DNA of 64,000 nt, from assembly GCF_013041605.1 (NCBI RefSeq), contig NZ_JABEQC010000005.1:62001-126000 (forward strand), read 5' to 3'. This DNA comes from Vibrio plantisponsor (lineage in GTDB: Bacteria > Pseudomonadota > Gammaproteobacteria > Enterobacterales > Vibrionaceae). Below are positions 28,375-38,946 of the stretch, piece after piece. A program made the translations under genes and the position numbers. Below the pieces are notes generated by a model. The model saw only the letters and a list, made by a program, of their open reading frames with translations, did not search any database and was not told the origin of the DNA. Numbering within the stretch: position 1 is the first letter of the stretch; the number at the start of each line of letters is the position of its first letter.

Positions 28375-29330
28375 GTTTCCTCGTTAAATTTAAATATCCA
28401 ATCCATAATTAAAAGCTCGCTGTTTAGACCAGTGAAATGGCGTAGCTTTTCAATTAAAGTGGCAAGTTCTGAACTTTGCTTTTCTAAAACAACATAGCTC
28501 AATACTGACGATAGAGTATGACAACCGGGAGTAAAGTTTGGCTGGACAACACCAAAATGAGCTTTTTGAGCATCAGTAAGTAAGTACCAAAGCCAAGTTA
28601 AGCGCACAACTGGTGACTCATTCAGTTTGCTCGCGCATTTGAGCGCAGCTTCCGTATTGCCTTGAACCGCAGCAATCAGGCTCTCTTCAATAGACTTATA
28701 CACCTCTAAATCACTGGCCTGAATAAAAGCTTTAGTCTGTACTGGTGCATCACCATTAATATGAGCAACATAAGGCGGAACCTGCTCACCCAATTCATTC
28801 TGTAGCCACTGAGTGACAACAGAAGATTGCGGATCGGGAATCGTAACTTGCTGACATCGACTCACAATAGTAGGCAACAAGGCACTGGCTTTGGAAGCAA
28901 TGAGAACAAACACGCACTTCTCTGGCGGCTCTTCGAGTGTTTTCAATAAAGCGTTAGCAGCAGACTCGTTCATTGCCTCGGCAGGTTCAATTACAAACAG
29001 GCGATAACCTGAGAGCTGGGAGGACTCCTGAGCAATACGATTACACTGGCGTATCTGCTCTACTGTAATCGCCTTCCCTTCCTTCTCCGGCTTTACGACA
29101 TGGTAATCTGGGTGAGTACCCGATTGCATTAAATCGCAGCCATGACAAAAACCACAAGGTTCACTGTTGGAAGTGCTACACATCAATGAACGAGCAAACT
29201 GCTCGGCCAACTGAAACGTTTCTAAACCGGGAGAAGATGACAGCAAGGTAGCCGAAGCGAAGCTGTTATTGTCTAGCTGATGCTTCCAGTTATCCCAACT
29301 GCTTTGTAACCAAGAATGGAGTTCTCGCAT
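28365..29330 (-). CDS. holB: HolB, DNA polymerase III delta' subunit
   Basis: Clamp-loader subunit that couples the ring opener delta to tau/gamma. The N-terminal AAA+-like domain has an altered P loop (LLSSSPGLETFQLAEQ), as usual for delta', a zinc module (CSTSNSEPCGFCHGCDLM), then LFVIEPAEAMNESAANALLKTLEEPPEKCVFVLIAS and SRCQQVTIP. The ATG at 29330 has GGAG four bases upstream and starts eight bases after the tmk stop; an upstream in-frame start would overlap tmk. Confidence 0.9.
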   Translation of the reverse strand: MRELHSWLQSSWDNWKHQLDNNSFASATLLSSSPGLETFQLAEQFARSLMCSTSNSEPCGFCHGCDLMQSGTHPDYHVVKPEKEGKAITVEQIRQCNRIAQESSQLSGYRLFVIEPAEAMNESAANALLKTLEEPPEKCVFVLIASKASALLPTIVSRCQQVTIPDPQSSVVTQWLQNELGEQVPPYVAHINGDAPVQTKAFIQASDLEVYKSIEESLIAAVQGNTEAALKCASKLNESPVVRLTWLWYLLTDAQKAHFGVVQPNFTPGCHTLSSVLSYVVLEKQSSELATLIEKLRHFTGLNSELLIMDWIFKFNEETCL

Positions 29331-29338
29331 ATTGCTCC

Positions 29339-29968
29339 CTAGACGTTCTTCAACCATTGTTGTAGCGCAGCCTTAATATCCTGTGCCACTTTGTCTATGG
29401 TTTGCTCTGCGTTTACGACAATAACCGAATCGTCTGAACCGGCTATTTCAAGGTATCGTGCTCTTGTGCGCTCAAAAAAACTGATATCCATTTTCTCAAT
29501 ACGGTCAAGCTCGCCACGTCCGCGAGCGCGCTCAAGACCGACTTTAGGATCAATATCAAGATAAAGAGTTAAATCAGGCTTGAAGTCACCCAGAGTCGTT
29601 TGTTTCAAACTTTGCATGGTTTGACGTGAGATTTGGCGACCGCCCCCCTGATACGCCTGAGAAGACATATCATGGCGATCTCCAACAACCCAACTTCCTT
29701 TCTCTAGAGCTGGCTTTATAACATTCTCAACTAGCTGAACGCGAGCGGCATACATCAAAAGCAGTTCAGTCATGTCTTGCAGAACTTCACCTTCGTGCTC
29801 TTGCTTAACCAACTCACGCATTTTCTCTGCCAGTACAGTGCCACCAGGCTCGCGAGTACGCGTAATTTGGTCAACACCAAATTCATGTAAGGTTTCTACA
29901 ATCGCTTGAATAGCGGTACTTTTACCAGCCCCTTCTAGGCCTTCTACTACGATAAATTTTGAGTTCAT
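29339..29968 (-). CDS. tmk: Tmk, thymidylate kinase
   Basis: Phosphorylates dTMP to dTDP. P loop [11 protein letters not shown] at residues 9-19; DR-type motif [38 protein letters not shown] region [12 protein letters not shown]. 209 residues. The start overlaps the mltG stop. Confidence 0.95.
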   Translation of the reverse strand: MNSKFIVVEGLEGAGKSTAIQAIVETLHEFGVDQITRTREPGGTVLAEKMRELVKQEHEGEVLQDMTELLLMYAARVQLVENVIKPALEKGSWVVGDRHDMSSQAYQGGGRQISRQTMQSLKQTTLGDFKPDLTLYLDIDPKVGLERARGRGELDRIEKMDISFFERTRARYLEIAGSDDSVIVVNAEQTIDKVAQDIKAALQQWLKNV

Positions 29969-30981
29969 TATTGGTTACGAATCTGTTTTAGATAGGCGCG
30001 TACTGCGCGGTTATGCTCTGCGAGTGTCTTAGAAAATACATGACCACCATTACCACTGGCAACAAAGTACAAATAACTGCTTTGGTCTGGGTTTAGAGCT
30101 GCATTGATTGAAGCAGGGCCAGCCATAGCAATAGGCGTTGGTGGTAGGCCAAAAATCACATAGGTGTTATAGGGTGTAGGCGCTTTCAAATCTTTCTTGC
30201 GAATATTCCCGTCATAATTTTCACCCATACCATAGATCACAGTAGGGTCAGTTTGGAGCCGCATGCGCTTGTTAAGTCGATTAACAAATACCGATGAGAT
30301 CTGTGTTCTCTCATCTTCAACTGCGGTTTCTTTTTCAATGATTGAGGCCAAAATCAGCGCTTCGTATGACGATTTCAGAGGCAAACCAGTTTGTCGTTTG
30401 TCCCACTCAGCATTAAGAATGTCATTCAGTTTGATATGCGCACGCTTCAAAATATCTAAGTCACTCGCTCCATGAGTAAAATGGTAAGTTTCCGCAAGAA
30501 ACAAGCCTTCCAGTTTGTCACGCTCAATCCCTAACTTTTGAGCAATCTCCTTTTCTGATACTCCATCTAATGTGTGTTTCAGGTAAGGGTTGTTCGCAAG
30601 GATATCTCTCCATTCAGAGAAACGGCTACCCTCTACAAAAGTGATAGCAAACTGATGCTCTTTTCCTGAAATCACTAGATTCAACGCTTGGTTTAAAGTC
30701 ATATCTGGTGTGAGCTGGAAAGTCCCCGCCTTTAAGCCAGCGAGTTCAGGGTGCAAGCGGTGGATTAGAGAAGTAAAAGGCGTTGTCTCGATCCAGTTCT
30801 TTTCTACTAGCATTGACATCGCACGATTTAAACTGGTGCCACTTTGAATAGTGACGATTTGCGGCTCTTCTATTTTTAACGGTTGGGCAAGATAGCTGTT
30901 TACTTCACTTTGTACATAAAAATAGGTACCAGCTACACACAGAAAAAGAACGACCAATAGAAAAGATAACTTTTTAATCAC
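29968..30981 (-). CDS. mltG: MltG (YceG), endolytic murein transglycosylase
   Basis: Cuts nascent glycan strands and terminates peptidoglycan polymerisation. One N-terminal membrane anchor ([19 protein letters not shown]), then a YceG domain with the catalytic Glu in [15 protein letters not shown] and the C-terminal [39 protein letters not shown]. Length 337 aa fits. Overlaps pabC upstream by 4 bases and tmk downstream. Confidence 0.93.
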   Translation of the reverse strand: MIKKLSFLLVVLFLCVAGTYFYVQSEVNSYLAQPLKIEEPQIVTIQSGTSLNRAMSMLVEKNWIETTPFTSLIHRLHPELAGLKAGTFQLTPDMTLNQALNLVISGKEHQFAITFVEGSRFSEWRDILANNPYLKHTLDGVSEKEIAQKLGIERDKLEGLFLAETYHFTHGASDLDILKRAHIKLNDILNAEWDKRQTGLPLKSSYEALILASIIEKETAVEDERTQISSVFVNRLNKRMRLQTDPTVIYGMGENYDGNIRKKDLKAPTPYNTYVIFGLPPTPIAMAGPASINAALNPDQSSYLYFVASGNGGHVFSKTLAEHNRAVRAYLKQIRNQ

Positions 30982-31781
30982 GAATTAAATTTCTCCTGAA
31001 TTCTTAGCGTCTGTTGTCCAATAGAGTACTTACGCTCCGATATTTGGACCACAGGTGCGATCTCTAACAGTGAGTTAGAGATAAATACTTCTTCGGCATT
31101 ATCAAGATGATCGAGTTCAAAATCACCTTTCACCACTTTCAAATTAAGTTGCTGGGCGTATTCTAATATAATTCTGCGGGCCACACCTGAAACACCTGCA
31201 TTTTTTAGAGAAGGCGTATACAAAGTAGCACCTTTTACCCAAAAAACATTGGCGGCGGTGGTCTCTACAATATGCCCATGAATATCGAGACATAAACCAT
31301 CGAGATAGCCAGCCAAATCCATTTCACTTTTGAGTAGAACCTGCTCAAGTCGGTTGTTGTGTTTGTGCCCTGCAAGCATAGGATTTAAGCCCATGCGCTT
31401 CGAACAAATACCAAGCGGTAAACCTTCGGCTTGCCATTGTGCATAGTGAGAGGGAAAAGAAAAGTTGCTAATCGTAACGTTAGGTTGCGTAGTTTGAGCA
31501 GGACTGTAACCTCGCCCACCTGTACCTCGGGTAATATGCAACTTAAGGCCAGATTTCTCATCGGAAAGAAGAGCTTGTTCCAACCATTGTTCAACTTGCG
31601 GCCAATCGGGAAAGGGAATATCTAGGACTTTCAAGCACGCTTCCATACGGTCTAGATGATATTGCCAATGTTGAATTCTGCCTTGCTTGACCAACATAGT
31701 TGTAAAGCATCCATCACCGTATTGAAATGAGCGATCACTGACTGAAACTAGATCACTCTGCTCACCATTTATCCAAAACAT
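30978..31781 (-). CDS. pabC: PabC, aminodeoxychorismate lyase
   Basis: PLP enzyme (fold type IV) that releases p-aminobenzoate for folate synthesis. SDRSFQYGDGCFTTMLV near the N-terminus, PLP-lysine in MLAGHKHNNRLEQVL near residue 140, GLCLDIHGHIVETTAANVFWVKG, and NAGVSGVARRIILEY are all class IV signatures. 267 aa. It lies between fabF and mltG as in enterics. Confidence 0.93.
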   Translation of the reverse strand: MFWINGEQSDLVSVSDRSFQYGDGCFTTMLVKQGRIQHWQYHLDRMEACLKVLDIPFPDWPQVEQWLEQALLSDEKSGLKLHITRGTGGRGYSPAQTTQPNVTISNFSFPSHYAQWQAEGLPLGICSKRMGLNPMLAGHKHNNRLEQVLLKSEMDLAGYLDGLCLDIHGHIVETTAANVFWVKGATLYTPSLKNAGVSGVARRIILEYAQQLNLKVVKGDFELDHLDNAEEVFISNSLLEIAPVVQISERKYSIGQQTLRIQEKFNS

Positions 31782-31803
31782 ATTTCCGCTCCCTGAAAAT
31801 AAA

Positions 31804-31836
31804 GAAACGGCCTAATGCTAAGCATCAAGCCGTTTC
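31804..31836 (-). terminator. Hairpin between fabF and pabC, probable terminator
   Basis: Outer stem GAAACGGC / GCCGTTTC and inner stem ATGCT / AGCAT; on the minus strand a T-rich TTTATTTT lies just after. Confidence 0.6.
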
Positions 31837-31860
31837 AAAACAAGTACAGTTCAATGAACT

Positions 31861-33105
31861 TTATACGCGTTTAAAGATCAATGATCCGTTTGTGCCACCA
31901 AAACCAAACGAGTTACACATTGCGTATTCCATACCTTCCACTTTACGTGCAGTGTTTGGAACAAGGTCAACGTCTAAACCTTCTTCTTGGTTTTCAAGGT
32001 TAATTGTTGGTGGAACCATTTGATCAACTAGCGACATAACTGTGATGATAGCTTCAACAGAACCCGCTGCACCTAATAGGTGGCCAGTCATTGACTTAGT
32101 AGAAGAGATAAGAACTTGTTTCGAACCTTCTTCGCCTAAAGCACGTTTGATGCCTTTCACTTCAGCAACGTCACCAGCAGGAGTCGATGTACCGTGCGCA
32201 TTCACATAACCGATTTGAACACCAGTTAGGCCTGCATCACGCATTGCCGCTTCCATAGCTAGCGCGCCACCAGAACCGTCTTCGCTTGGTGAAGTCATGT
32301 GATAAGCATCACCAGACATACCGAAGCCAACAACTTCTGCATAAATTTTAGCGCCACGAGCTTTAGCATGTTCGTACTCTTCAAGTACCATGATGCCTGC
32401 ACCATCGCCTAGTACAAAACCGTCACGGTCTTTGTCCCAAGGGCGAGAAGCTTTTTGAGGTTCATCGTTACGAGTCGACAACGCTTTTGCGGCACCGAAA
32501 CCAGCCATACCTAGCGGCGTTGATGCTTTTTCTGCACCACCAGCAACCATAGCCTCTGCATCACCGTATGCAATCATACGAGCTGCATGACCAATATTGT
32601 GCAAGCCAGTCGTACATGCTGTTGAAATAGCGATGTTTGGACCACGTAGACCACGCATAATAGATAAGTTACCAGCAATCATGTTTACGATGGTTGATGG
32701 TACAAAGAATGGGCTAACTTTACGTGGGCCTTTCTCTAAAAGTGAGCAATGGCCACTTTCAATAAGTTCTAGACCACCGATACCTGAACCAATAGCAACA
32801 CCAACACGTGGAGCATTTTCTTCAGTGATCGATAAACCAGAATCGTCTAATGCTTGAATACCCGCAGCAATACCATATTGGATAAACAAATCCATCTTGC
32901 GGGCTTCTTTTTTAGACATGTAATCTTCGCAATTAAAGTCTTTAACTAGACCTGCGAAACGAGTTGAAAAATTGGTTGTATCAAAGTGTTCGATATTAAC
33001 AATACCACTTTGACCAGCTAGCAGGGCTTTCCAAGAAGATTCTACTGTGTTGCCCACTGGTGACAACATACCCATGCCAGTGACAACGACACGACGCTTG
33101 GACAC
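31861..33105 (-). CDS. fabF: FabF, 3-oxoacyl-ACP synthase II
   Basis: Elongates acyl-ACP by condensation with malonyl-ACP. Catalytic Cys in [11 protein letters not shown], His in [11 protein letters not shown] and [18 protein letters not shown]. Family N-terminus is [17 protein letters not shown]; here this follows the GTG at 33105, nine bases after a GGAG, whereas an ATG two codons upstream (33111) lies too near that SD. Length about 414 aa versus 413 in E. coli. Confidence 0.95.
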   Translation of the reverse strand: MSKRRVVVTGMGMLSPVGNTVESSWKALLAGQSGIVNIEHFDTTNFSTRFAGLVKDFNCEDYMSKKEARKMDLFIQYGIAAGIQALDDSGLSITEENAPRVGVAIGSGIGGLELIESGHCSLLEKGPRKVSPFFVPSTIVNMIAGNLSIMRGLRGPNIAISTACTTGLHNIGHAARMIAYGDAEAMVAGGAEKASTPLGMAGFGAAKALSTRNDEPQKASRPWDKDRDGFVLGDGAGIMVLEEYEHAKARGAKIYAEVVGFGMSGDAYHMTSPSEDGSGGALAMEAAMRDAGLTGVQIGYVNAHGTSTPAGDVAEVKGIKRALGEEGSKQVLISSTKSMTGHLLGAAGSVEAIITVMSLVDQMVPPTINLENQEEGLDVDLVPNTARKVEGMEYAMCNSFGFGGTNGSLIFKRV

Positions 33106-33158
33106 GATCATATTCTCCGGGAATTGAAAATTCTATGAGAGGTAAAGATGATTGAGAA

Positions 33159-33185
33159 AAACTCAGGCGGTCAGATGACCGCCTG
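33159..33185 (-). terminator. Hairpin in the acpP-fabF gap
   Basis: Perfect 10-bp stem CAGGCGGTCA / TGACCGCCTG (33164-33185) with a 2-base loop and, on the minus strand, AGTTTTT after it. A partial terminator here would let acpP be made in large excess over fabF. Confidence 0.75.
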
Positions 33186-33195
33186 GGAAGAGACA

Positions 33196-33429
33196 TTACT
33201 GAGCGCTGTTTACGTAGTCGATCGCAGCTTGAACAGTAGTGATTTTCTCTGCTTCTTCATCAGGAATCTCAGTGTCAAATTCTTCTTCTAGAGCCATAAC
33301 TAGTTCTACAGTGTCTAGAGAATCCGCACCTAGATCTTCAACGAAAGAAGCTTCGTTTTTAACTTCTGCTTCGTCTACACCTAGCTGTTCAACAATGATT
33401 TTCTTTACGCGTTCTTCGATGTTGCTCAT
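33196..33429 (-). CDS. acpP: AcpP, acyl carrier protein
   Basis: 77-residue carrier beginning [17 protein letters not shown]; phosphopantetheine Ser36 lies in [19 protein letters not shown]. The frame is open upstream to 33501, but the ATG at 33429 with its AAGGAAAAG SD gives the universal ACP start. Carrier for all the surrounding Fab enzymes, PlsX and LPS synthesis. Confidence 0.97.
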   Translation of the reverse strand: MSNIEERVKKIIVEQLGVDEAEVKNEASFVEDLGADSLDTVELVMALEEEFDTEIPDEEAEKITTVQAAIDYVNSAQ

Positions 33430-33661
33430 TTTTTCTTTTCCTTTACAGATTTCGCCTAATGCGATGATTCCGTAGTTTATTCTAACTAGGGAAAGTTGCA
33501 AGGGGGTCCTTGCTGGTCAAACCACAAAATTGGCGATTTTAACCGAAATTCACACCATTTTTGACATATATCATGCACAAATGTTGCGCATTTTTATATC
33601 AATTAATGTACAAAGTTGCTCACAATTAAAACTCTGTTTCCAACTTAGCACAAAAATGGCA

Positions 33662-34408
33662 TTAAACCATATACATGCCGCCATTTACGTGCAAAGTTTC
33701 GCCCGTAATATAAGCGCCTTCTGGTGAAGCCAAAAATGCAACTGCAGAAGCAATTTCACGTGGATCACCTAAACGACCAGCTGGTACTTGTGCAAGTGTA
33801 GCAGCACGTTGCTCATCATTCAGTGCTTTTGTCATATCTGTTTCGATAAAACCTGGAGCAACGGTGTTTACTGTCACACCACGAGAAGCAACTTCACGCG
33901 CCATTGATTTAGTAAAACCAATCACGCCTGCTTTTGCTGCTGCATAGTTTGCTTGTCCAGCGTTACCCATAGTACCGACTACAGAACCTACGTTGATGAT
34001 GCGGCCATTACGCTTTTTCATCATGCCACGTAGTACAGCTTTCGACATACGGAAGATAGAAGTCAGGTTAGTATCTAAGATATCTGACCATTCATCGTCT
34101 TTCATACGCATCAACAAGTTATCACGAGTGATACCTGCGTTGTTCACTAGAATATCGATTGCACCAAACTCATCGTTGATTGCTTTCAATACTGTCTCAA
34201 TAGATTCTGCATCTGTAACGTTAAGAGCTAAACCCTTACCGTTATCGCCAAGATAAGCGCTGATTGCTTGCGCGCCGCTCTCGCTAGTTGCAGTACCAAT
34301 TACTGTGGCACCACGTTCTACAAATAGTTCAGCGATAGCTTTACCAATACCACGGCTTGCACCAGTAACTAGTGCAACTTTGCCTTCTAAACTCATGAAT
34401 TGACTCAT
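33662..34408 (-). CDS. fabG: FabG, 3-oxoacyl-ACP reductase
   Basis: NADPH-dependent SDR of fatty-acid synthesis. VTGASRGIGKAIAELF, VNNAGITRDNLLMRM, NVGSVVGTMGNAGQANYAAAKAGVIGF (catalytic Ser, Tyr, Lys), and VNTVAPGFIETDMT are diagnostic. 248 residues, with the MSQFM extension seen in other Vibrio FabG. Confidence 0.96.
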   Translation of the reverse strand: MSQFMSLEGKVALVTGASRGIGKAIAELFVERGATVIGTATSESGAQAISAYLGDNGKGLALNVTDAESIETVLKAINDEFGAIDILVNNAGITRDNLLMRMKDDEWSDILDTNLTSIFRMSKAVLRGMMKKRNGRIINVGSVVGTMGNAGQANYAAAKAGVIGFTKSMAREVASRGVTVNTVAPGFIETDMTKALNDEQRAATLAQVPAGRLGDPREIASAVAFLASPEGAYITGETLHVNGGMYMV

Positions 34409-34423
34409 GTTTGGTTCCTATAT

Positions 34424-35347
34424 TTACTTAGCTGCTTCTAGTGAAGCAATATCGTTCACTGCTGCTGCGTCTAAGGTTTTTACAATACGTTTAGTTAGGC
34501 CAGTCAGAACTTTACCTGGACCCATTTCTAGTAATTTCTCAACGCCCTGTTCACTCATTTTCTCTACGCCTTCAGTCCAGCGTACTGGGCTGTATAGCTG
34601 ACGAACAAGTGCATCTTTAATTTTCGCAGGATCGGTTTCAGCAACAACATCCACATTATTAATTACTGGGATTTGAGGTGCATTGAATTCGATTTCCGCT
34701 AATGCTGCAGCTAAACGTTCAGCCGCTGGCTTCATTAATGCGCAATGTGAAGGAACCGAAACAGGTAGAGGCAACGCACGTTTAGCACCAGCTTCTTTAC
34801 ACAGTATACCAGCGCGTTCAACTGCGTCTTTTTGGCCAGCAATCACAACTTGGCCTGGCGAGTTGAAGTTTACTGGAGAAACCACTTCACCCTGCGCCGC
34901 ATCTTCACAAGCTTTAGCAATCGCTTCATCATCAAGACCGATGATCGCATACATTGCACCAGTACCAGCAGGAACGGCGTCTTGCATCGCTTTACCACGA
35001 AGCTCAACTAAGCTGATCGCTTGTTTGAAGTCAATAACACCTGCACAGACTAATGCTGAATACTCACCCAAGCTGTGACCTGCAAGAACCGATGGCTGTT
35101 CCAAGCCAAGTTCTTGCCACACTCGCCAAATTGCAACAGACGCTGCAAGTAATGCAGGCTGTGTACGGAAAGTTTGGTTTAGATCTTCAACAGGGCCGTT
35201 TTGAACCAACGCCCACAGATCATATCCCAATGCATCAGATGCTTCTGCAAAAGTTTGGTTAACTACATCATACTGCTGTGCGAGCTCTGCAAGCATACCG
35301 ATAGCTTGAGAACCTTGACCTGGAAATACGATAGCAAACTTGCTCAT
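34424..35347 (-). CDS. fabD: FabD, malonyl-CoA:ACP transacylase
   Basis: Loads malonate onto ACP. FPGQGSQAIGM at the N-terminus, nucleophile Ser in GHSLGEYSALVCAG near residue 92, SVPSHCALMKPAAE with catalytic His near 200, and C-terminal LEMGPGKVLTGL. 307 aa. Fifteen bases upstream of fabG. Confidence 0.95.
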   Translation of the reverse strand: MSKFAIVFPGQGSQAIGMLAELAQQYDVVNQTFAEASDALGYDLWALVQNGPVEDLNQTFRTQPALLAASVAIWRVWQELGLEQPSVLAGHSLGEYSALVCAGVIDFKQAISLVELRGKAMQDAVPAGTGAMYAIIGLDDEAIAKACEDAAQGEVVSPVNFNSPGQVVIAGQKDAVERAGILCKEAGAKRALPLPVSVPSHCALMKPAAERLAAALAEIEFNAPQIPVINNVDVVAETDPAKIKDALVRQLYSPVRWTEGVEKMSEQGVEKLLEMGPGKVLTGLTKRIVKTLDAAAVNDIASLEAAK

Positions 35348-35368
35348 TGCTGTTTCCTCAAAAATGAT

Positions 35369-35391
35369 TAAGGCGTTATTTCAACGCCTTA
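35369..35391 (-). terminator. Hairpin between fabH and fabD
   Basis: TAAGGCGTT / AACGCCTTA nine-base stem; on the minus strand the T run begins five bases later (ATCATTTTT), so this may be a weak terminator or processing site. Confidence 0.4.
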
Positions 35392-35447
35392 AAGACTATA
35401 GTAACGTTTAATTATTACAAAAACCGAATGGTGATAATGTAACGTTG

Positions 35448-36398
35448 TTAAAATTTAACTAAAGCTGAGCCCCAGGTGAAACCGCCACCAAAAGCTTCTA
35501 ATAATAAGTTTTGACCACGTTTGATACGACCGTCACGAACCGCTTCATCAAGCGCAGTTGGAACAGTTGCCGCCGAAGTATTACCGTGTTTATCCAAAGT
35601 TAATACTACTTGGTCTAGAGACATAGAGAGTTTTTTCGCTGTCGCAGAAATAATGCGGTAGTTCGCTTGATGCGGAACCAGCCAATCCAACTCAGACTTG
35701 TGCATGTTGTTTGCTTCTAACGTATCTTTAACCAGCTTAGACAACTGAGTCACCGCCACTTTAAAGACTTCATTACCAGCCATGTACAACCATTTGTCTG
35801 CATCACCGCCACGCTCAGGCACAGGTAAGCTCAATAATTCACCGAATTCACCGTCTGAGTAGATGTGGGTTGAAAGAATACCCGGCTCTTTACTTGCACC
35901 AAGCACAACCGCGCCGGCTGCATCGCCAAATAGAATGATAGTTGAGCGATCCGTCGGGTCACAGCTTTTTGACAATGCGTCTGCACCAATAACCAGTGCA
36001 TTTTTACACATGCCAGTTTTGATGTGCTGATCGGCAACTGAAAGCGCGTAAATAAAGCCAGAACACGCTGCTGCTAAGTCAAATGCAGGGCAGCCTTTAA
36101 TACCCAATTTTCCTTGAACCTGACAGGCAGATGAAGGAAACGTATGGCTGCTACTTGTGGTCGCGACGATAATGAGATCGATATCGTGTTTATCAATGCC
36201 CGCCATTTCGATCGCATTTTGTGCTGCATAAAACGCCATATCAGCAACTGTTTCATCTTCAGCTGCAATACGACGCTCGCGAATACCAGTACGAGTGACA
36301 ATCCACTCATCACTAGTATCTACCATTTTCTCTAAATCAGCGTTAGTACGCACCTGAGATGGCAGGTAGCTGCCAGTACCTAAAATTTTGCTATACAT
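35448..36398 (-). CDS. fabH: FabH, 3-oxoacyl-ACP synthase III
   Basis: Initiates fatty-acid synthesis from acetyl-CoA and malonyl-ACP. Catalytic Cys in [13 protein letters not shown] near residue 112, His in [10 protein letters not shown] near 245, Asn in [14 protein letters not shown] near 275. 316 aa, five bases after plsX. Confidence 0.96.
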   Translation of the reverse strand: MYSKILGTGSYLPSQVRTNADLEKMVDTSDEWIVTRTGIRERRIAAEDETVADMAFYAAQNAIEMAGIDKHDIDLIIVATTSSSHTFPSSACQVQGKLGIKGCPAFDLAAACSGFIYALSVADQHIKTGMCKNALVIGADALSKSCDPTDRSTIILFGDAAGAVVLGASKEPGILSTHIYSDGEFGELLSLPVPERGGDADKWLYMAGNEVFKVAVTQLSKLVKDTLEANNMHKSELDWLVPHQANYRIISATAKKLSMSLDQVVLTLDKHGNTSAATVPTALDEAVRDGRIKRGQNLLLEAFGGGFTWGSALVKF

Positions 36399-36403
36399 GA
36401 AGA

Positions 36404-37429
36404 CTAATAATGCCTCTCGAGTAAAACCGCTTCCAAACGATCGCTTATACGGCTGGGTACTTGTCGTTTAACTTCATGCACCGCCTCTGAAATCGCGTTA
36501 ACGACAGCGGGTACATCAGCACTTCCATGACTTTTTATTACAATGCCGCGCAATCCTAGCAAACTTGCACCGTTATACTGGTCGGGGTTCAGTGTTTTTA
36601 GCTCAGTAAATAGTTCAGAAAACAGCTTTTTCGCAATCCAACCTTTTATAGATGAGCCTAAAAACTTATTTTTTAGCCTATCGATAAAAAGTTGTGCCGT
36701 TCCTTCACAGGCTTTCAAACAAACATTGCCAACGAAACCATCGCATACGACAACATCTGCTGCATCAATTAATAATTGGTTCCCTTCAATGTAGCCGATA
36801 AAATTCACAGCGTGTGTTTGACTCAGCATTTCTGCACAACGTTTAACTAAATCATTACCTTTAATCTCTTCCGCACCGATATTCAAAATCGCTACACGAG
36901 CAGGTCGACCTAAATGTTGCTCAGCTAATGCTGCCCCCATCACTGCAAATTGAAATAAAGAGTCTGCATCACTAGAAACATTTGCGCCTAAATCCAGCAT
37001 CCATGTTTTACCACCTGATGCGGTAGGTAACGCTGAAACCAAAGCAGGACGATCAATACCTGGCAATAGTTTAAGCCTAAAACGGGATAACGCCATCAAT
37101 GCACCGGTATTGCCAGCACTTACACACGCATCAGCTTGACCGTCAGCGACAAGATCAATAGCCATACCCATGGAGGTGCCAACACTGTGACGCAATGCCA
37201 AAGAGGGTTTTTCTGAATTCGAGATGACGCGGTCACTATTTACGACACTCAAGCGAGCATTCGGTTCGTAACCTAATAAAGAAAGTTGTTGGGCGATCTC
37301 AGTTTGATCACCGATGAGAGTCACTTTTAGCTCTGGGAAATGCGACAGTGCCTGCACGGCGGCAGGCACTGTTACGCGAGGACCGAAATCCCCGCCCATT
37401 GCATCAAGTGCAACGGTTAAATTTTGCAA
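36404..37429 (-). CDS. plsX: PlsX, phosphate acyltransferase
   Basis: Makes acyl-phosphate from acyl-ACP for phospholipid synthesis. [58 protein letters not shown], and [17 protein letters not shown] are family motifs. 341 aa. Confidence 0.95.
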   Translation of the reverse strand: MQNLTVALDAMGGDFGPRVTVPAAVQALSHFPELKVTLIGDQTEIAQQLSLLGYEPNARLSVVNSDRVISNSEKPSLALRHSVGTSMGMAIDLVADGQADACVSAGNTGALMALSRFRLKLLPGIDRPALVSALPTASGGKTWMLDLGANVSSDADSLFQFAVMGAALAEQHLGRPARVAILNIGAEEIKGNDLVKRCAEMLSQTHAVNFIGYIEGNQLLIDAADVVVCDGFVGNVCLKACEGTAQLFIDRLKNKFLGSSIKGWIAKKLFSELFTELKTLNPDQYNGASLLGLRGIVIKSHGSADVPAVVNAISEAVHEVKRQVPSRISDRLEAVLLERHY

Positions 37430-37438
37430 AGGTCAACC

Positions 37439-37609
37439 TTACTTGTTGATAACCTTTTTACCACGGTAGTAACCTTCAGCAGTTACGTTGTGGCGTAGGT
37501 GAGTTTCACCTGAAGTCGCGTCTACAGATAGTGCAGCTGCAGTTAGCGCATCGTGTGAACGACGCATACCACGACGTGAACGTGTTTTACGGTTTTGTTG
37601 TACGGCCAT
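37439..37609 (-). CDS. rpmF: Ribosomal protein L32
   Basis: 56-residue frame read from the reverse complement: [20 protein letters not shown] at the start, [19 protein letters not shown] near the end. Bacterial L32 without the cysteine zinc ribbon, as in other gammaproteobacteria. Sits between yceD and plsX as expected. Confidence 0.96.
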   Translation of the reverse strand: MAVQQNRKTRSRRGMRRSHDALTAAALSVDATSGETHLRHNVTAEGYYRGKKVINK

Positions 37610-37642
37610 TGACCCTACTCCTATGTTAATGGTCTCAAAGAA

Positions 37643-38167
37643 TTACTTCTTCAAACTTTTTAAAACATCGAATGGATTCGGTTTTTCTTCCAAAATCTCT
37701 TCTGGAATCTCACCAAACACCATATTGTCTGATTTAACGCTGCAATCCGCATCTTCATGCATTGCTACTTGAGGCAAACTTAAGATGAACTCGTCTTCAA
37801 CTAGCTGAATCAGGTCTACTTCACCGTACTCATTAAGATCTACCAAATCGTAATCGTCGGGAATTTCTTCATCACTTTTTTTCCCCGTAATCGGAGAATA
37901 AGTGAATTCAACTTCGCATTCGTGTGCGAAGACCTCATTACAGCGCTGACACTCTAAATCAACTTCGATGTTAGCTTTACCAGAGATAACTACGAGTTGT
38001 TGTTCATCAAGCCCAAATGACAATGAGACTTGTGCGTCGCGTTTTACGCTAGCGACTGATTCCTCTAAGCGCTTCAAAAGACTCATTTGGATGATGCCAT
38101 CGTAATCAAGTCGTTTTTGAGCCGCTTTGCCCGGATCAACCGTTCGCGGTATCTTTACCTTTTGCAT
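37643..38167 (-). CDS. yceD: YceD, 23S rRNA accumulation protein (DUF177)
   Basis: Small acidic protein linked to 23S rRNA biogenesis and always next to rpmF. Shows the DUF177 CxxC-type motif LECQRCNEVFAHECEVEF near residue 75 and a long acidic stretch (SDEEIPDDYDLVDLNEYGEVDLIQLVEDEFIL). 174 aa. Confidence 0.92.
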   Translation of the reverse strand: MQKVKIPRTVDPGKAAQKRLDYDGIIQMSLLKRLEESVASVKRDAQVSLSFGLDEQQLVVISGKANIEVDLECQRCNEVFAHECEVEFTYSPITGKKSDEEIPDDYDLVDLNEYGEVDLIQLVEDEFILSLPQVAMHEDADCSVKSDNMVFGEIPEEILEEKPNPFDVLKSLKK

Positions 38168-38313
38168 AGGGCGCGAATATTATCTTCCAAAACAGATTTA
38201 GTCAAAGAAAAAGGTAAAAAATACAATTTTTTCCCTTTTCACGGAGAGAATTATGGTCAACAGGATTGAATGTTATATGCTGCACATAAACTTAACGATA
38301 ATTGTAAAGTAAA

Positions 38314-38895
38314 ATGCAAAATTACCAACTAGTTTTAGCTTCCACTTCACCTTTTCGTCAGCAGTTGCTGAAAAAGCTCGATATCCCTTTTATTGCCGCA
38401 CAGCCCAATTGCGATGAAACACCCCAGACAAACGAGTTGCCTGAAGCTTTAGTACAAAGATTGGCAGAACAAAAAGCACGCTCTTGTGTCGTTAAAACGC
38501 CAAGTTTAGTCGTTGGCTCTGATCAAGTTTGCGTCATTGACGGACAAATTGTTGGTAAACCGCATACCAAGCAAAAAGCAATTGAGCAGTTGATGAGTCA
38601 AAGTGGTAAAGCGATTACCTTTTACACAGGGTTAGCGCTATATAACTCAGAGACACAAAAAAGTCAGGTAACGCTAGATACCTTCACAGTGCATTTTCGC
38701 CAACTTAATCAAAAGATGGTCGAACGTTATGTTGAAAAAGAAATGCCTTTAAACTGCGCAGGCAGTTTTAAAAGTGAAGGGTTAGGAATTGCCCTATTCG
38801 ACAAACTCGAAGGTGACGACCCAAATACATTAGTAGGTCTTCCACTTATTAAGCTTATCCAATTGCTCGAAAACGAAAGTTTTACAGTTCTATAA
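38314..38895 (+). CDS. yceF: Maf-family nucleotide pyrophosphatase YceF
   Basis: Hydrolyses 7-methyl-GTP (YceF type) to the monophosphate. LASTSPFRQQLLKKLDIPF is the Maf N-terminal motif, VVGSDQVCVIDGQIVGKP contains the catalytic Asp, and GSFKSEGLGIALFDKLEGDDPNTLVGLPL is the C-terminal signature. 193 aa. Divergent from yceD. Confidence 0.92.
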   Translation: MQNYQLVLASTSPFRQQLLKKLDIPFIAAQPNCDETPQTNELPEALVQRLAEQKARSCVVKTPSLVVGSDQVCVIDGQIVGKPHTKQKAIEQLMSQSGKAITFYTGLALYNSETQKSQVTLDTFTVHFRQLNQKMVERYVEKEMPLNCAGSFKSEGLGIALFDKLEGDDPNTLVGLPLIKLIQLLENESFTVL

Positions 38896-38918
38896 ACTTC
38901 ATCGAACTATCAAATTGA

Positions 38919-38945
38919 AAAAGGCTTGTTTATCACAAGCCTTTT
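38919..38945. terminator. Terminator between yceF and rluC
   Basis: AAAAGGCTTG / CAAGCCTTTT stem between convergent genes, with A/T tracts outside both arms. Confidence 0.88.
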
Positions 38946-38946
38946 G

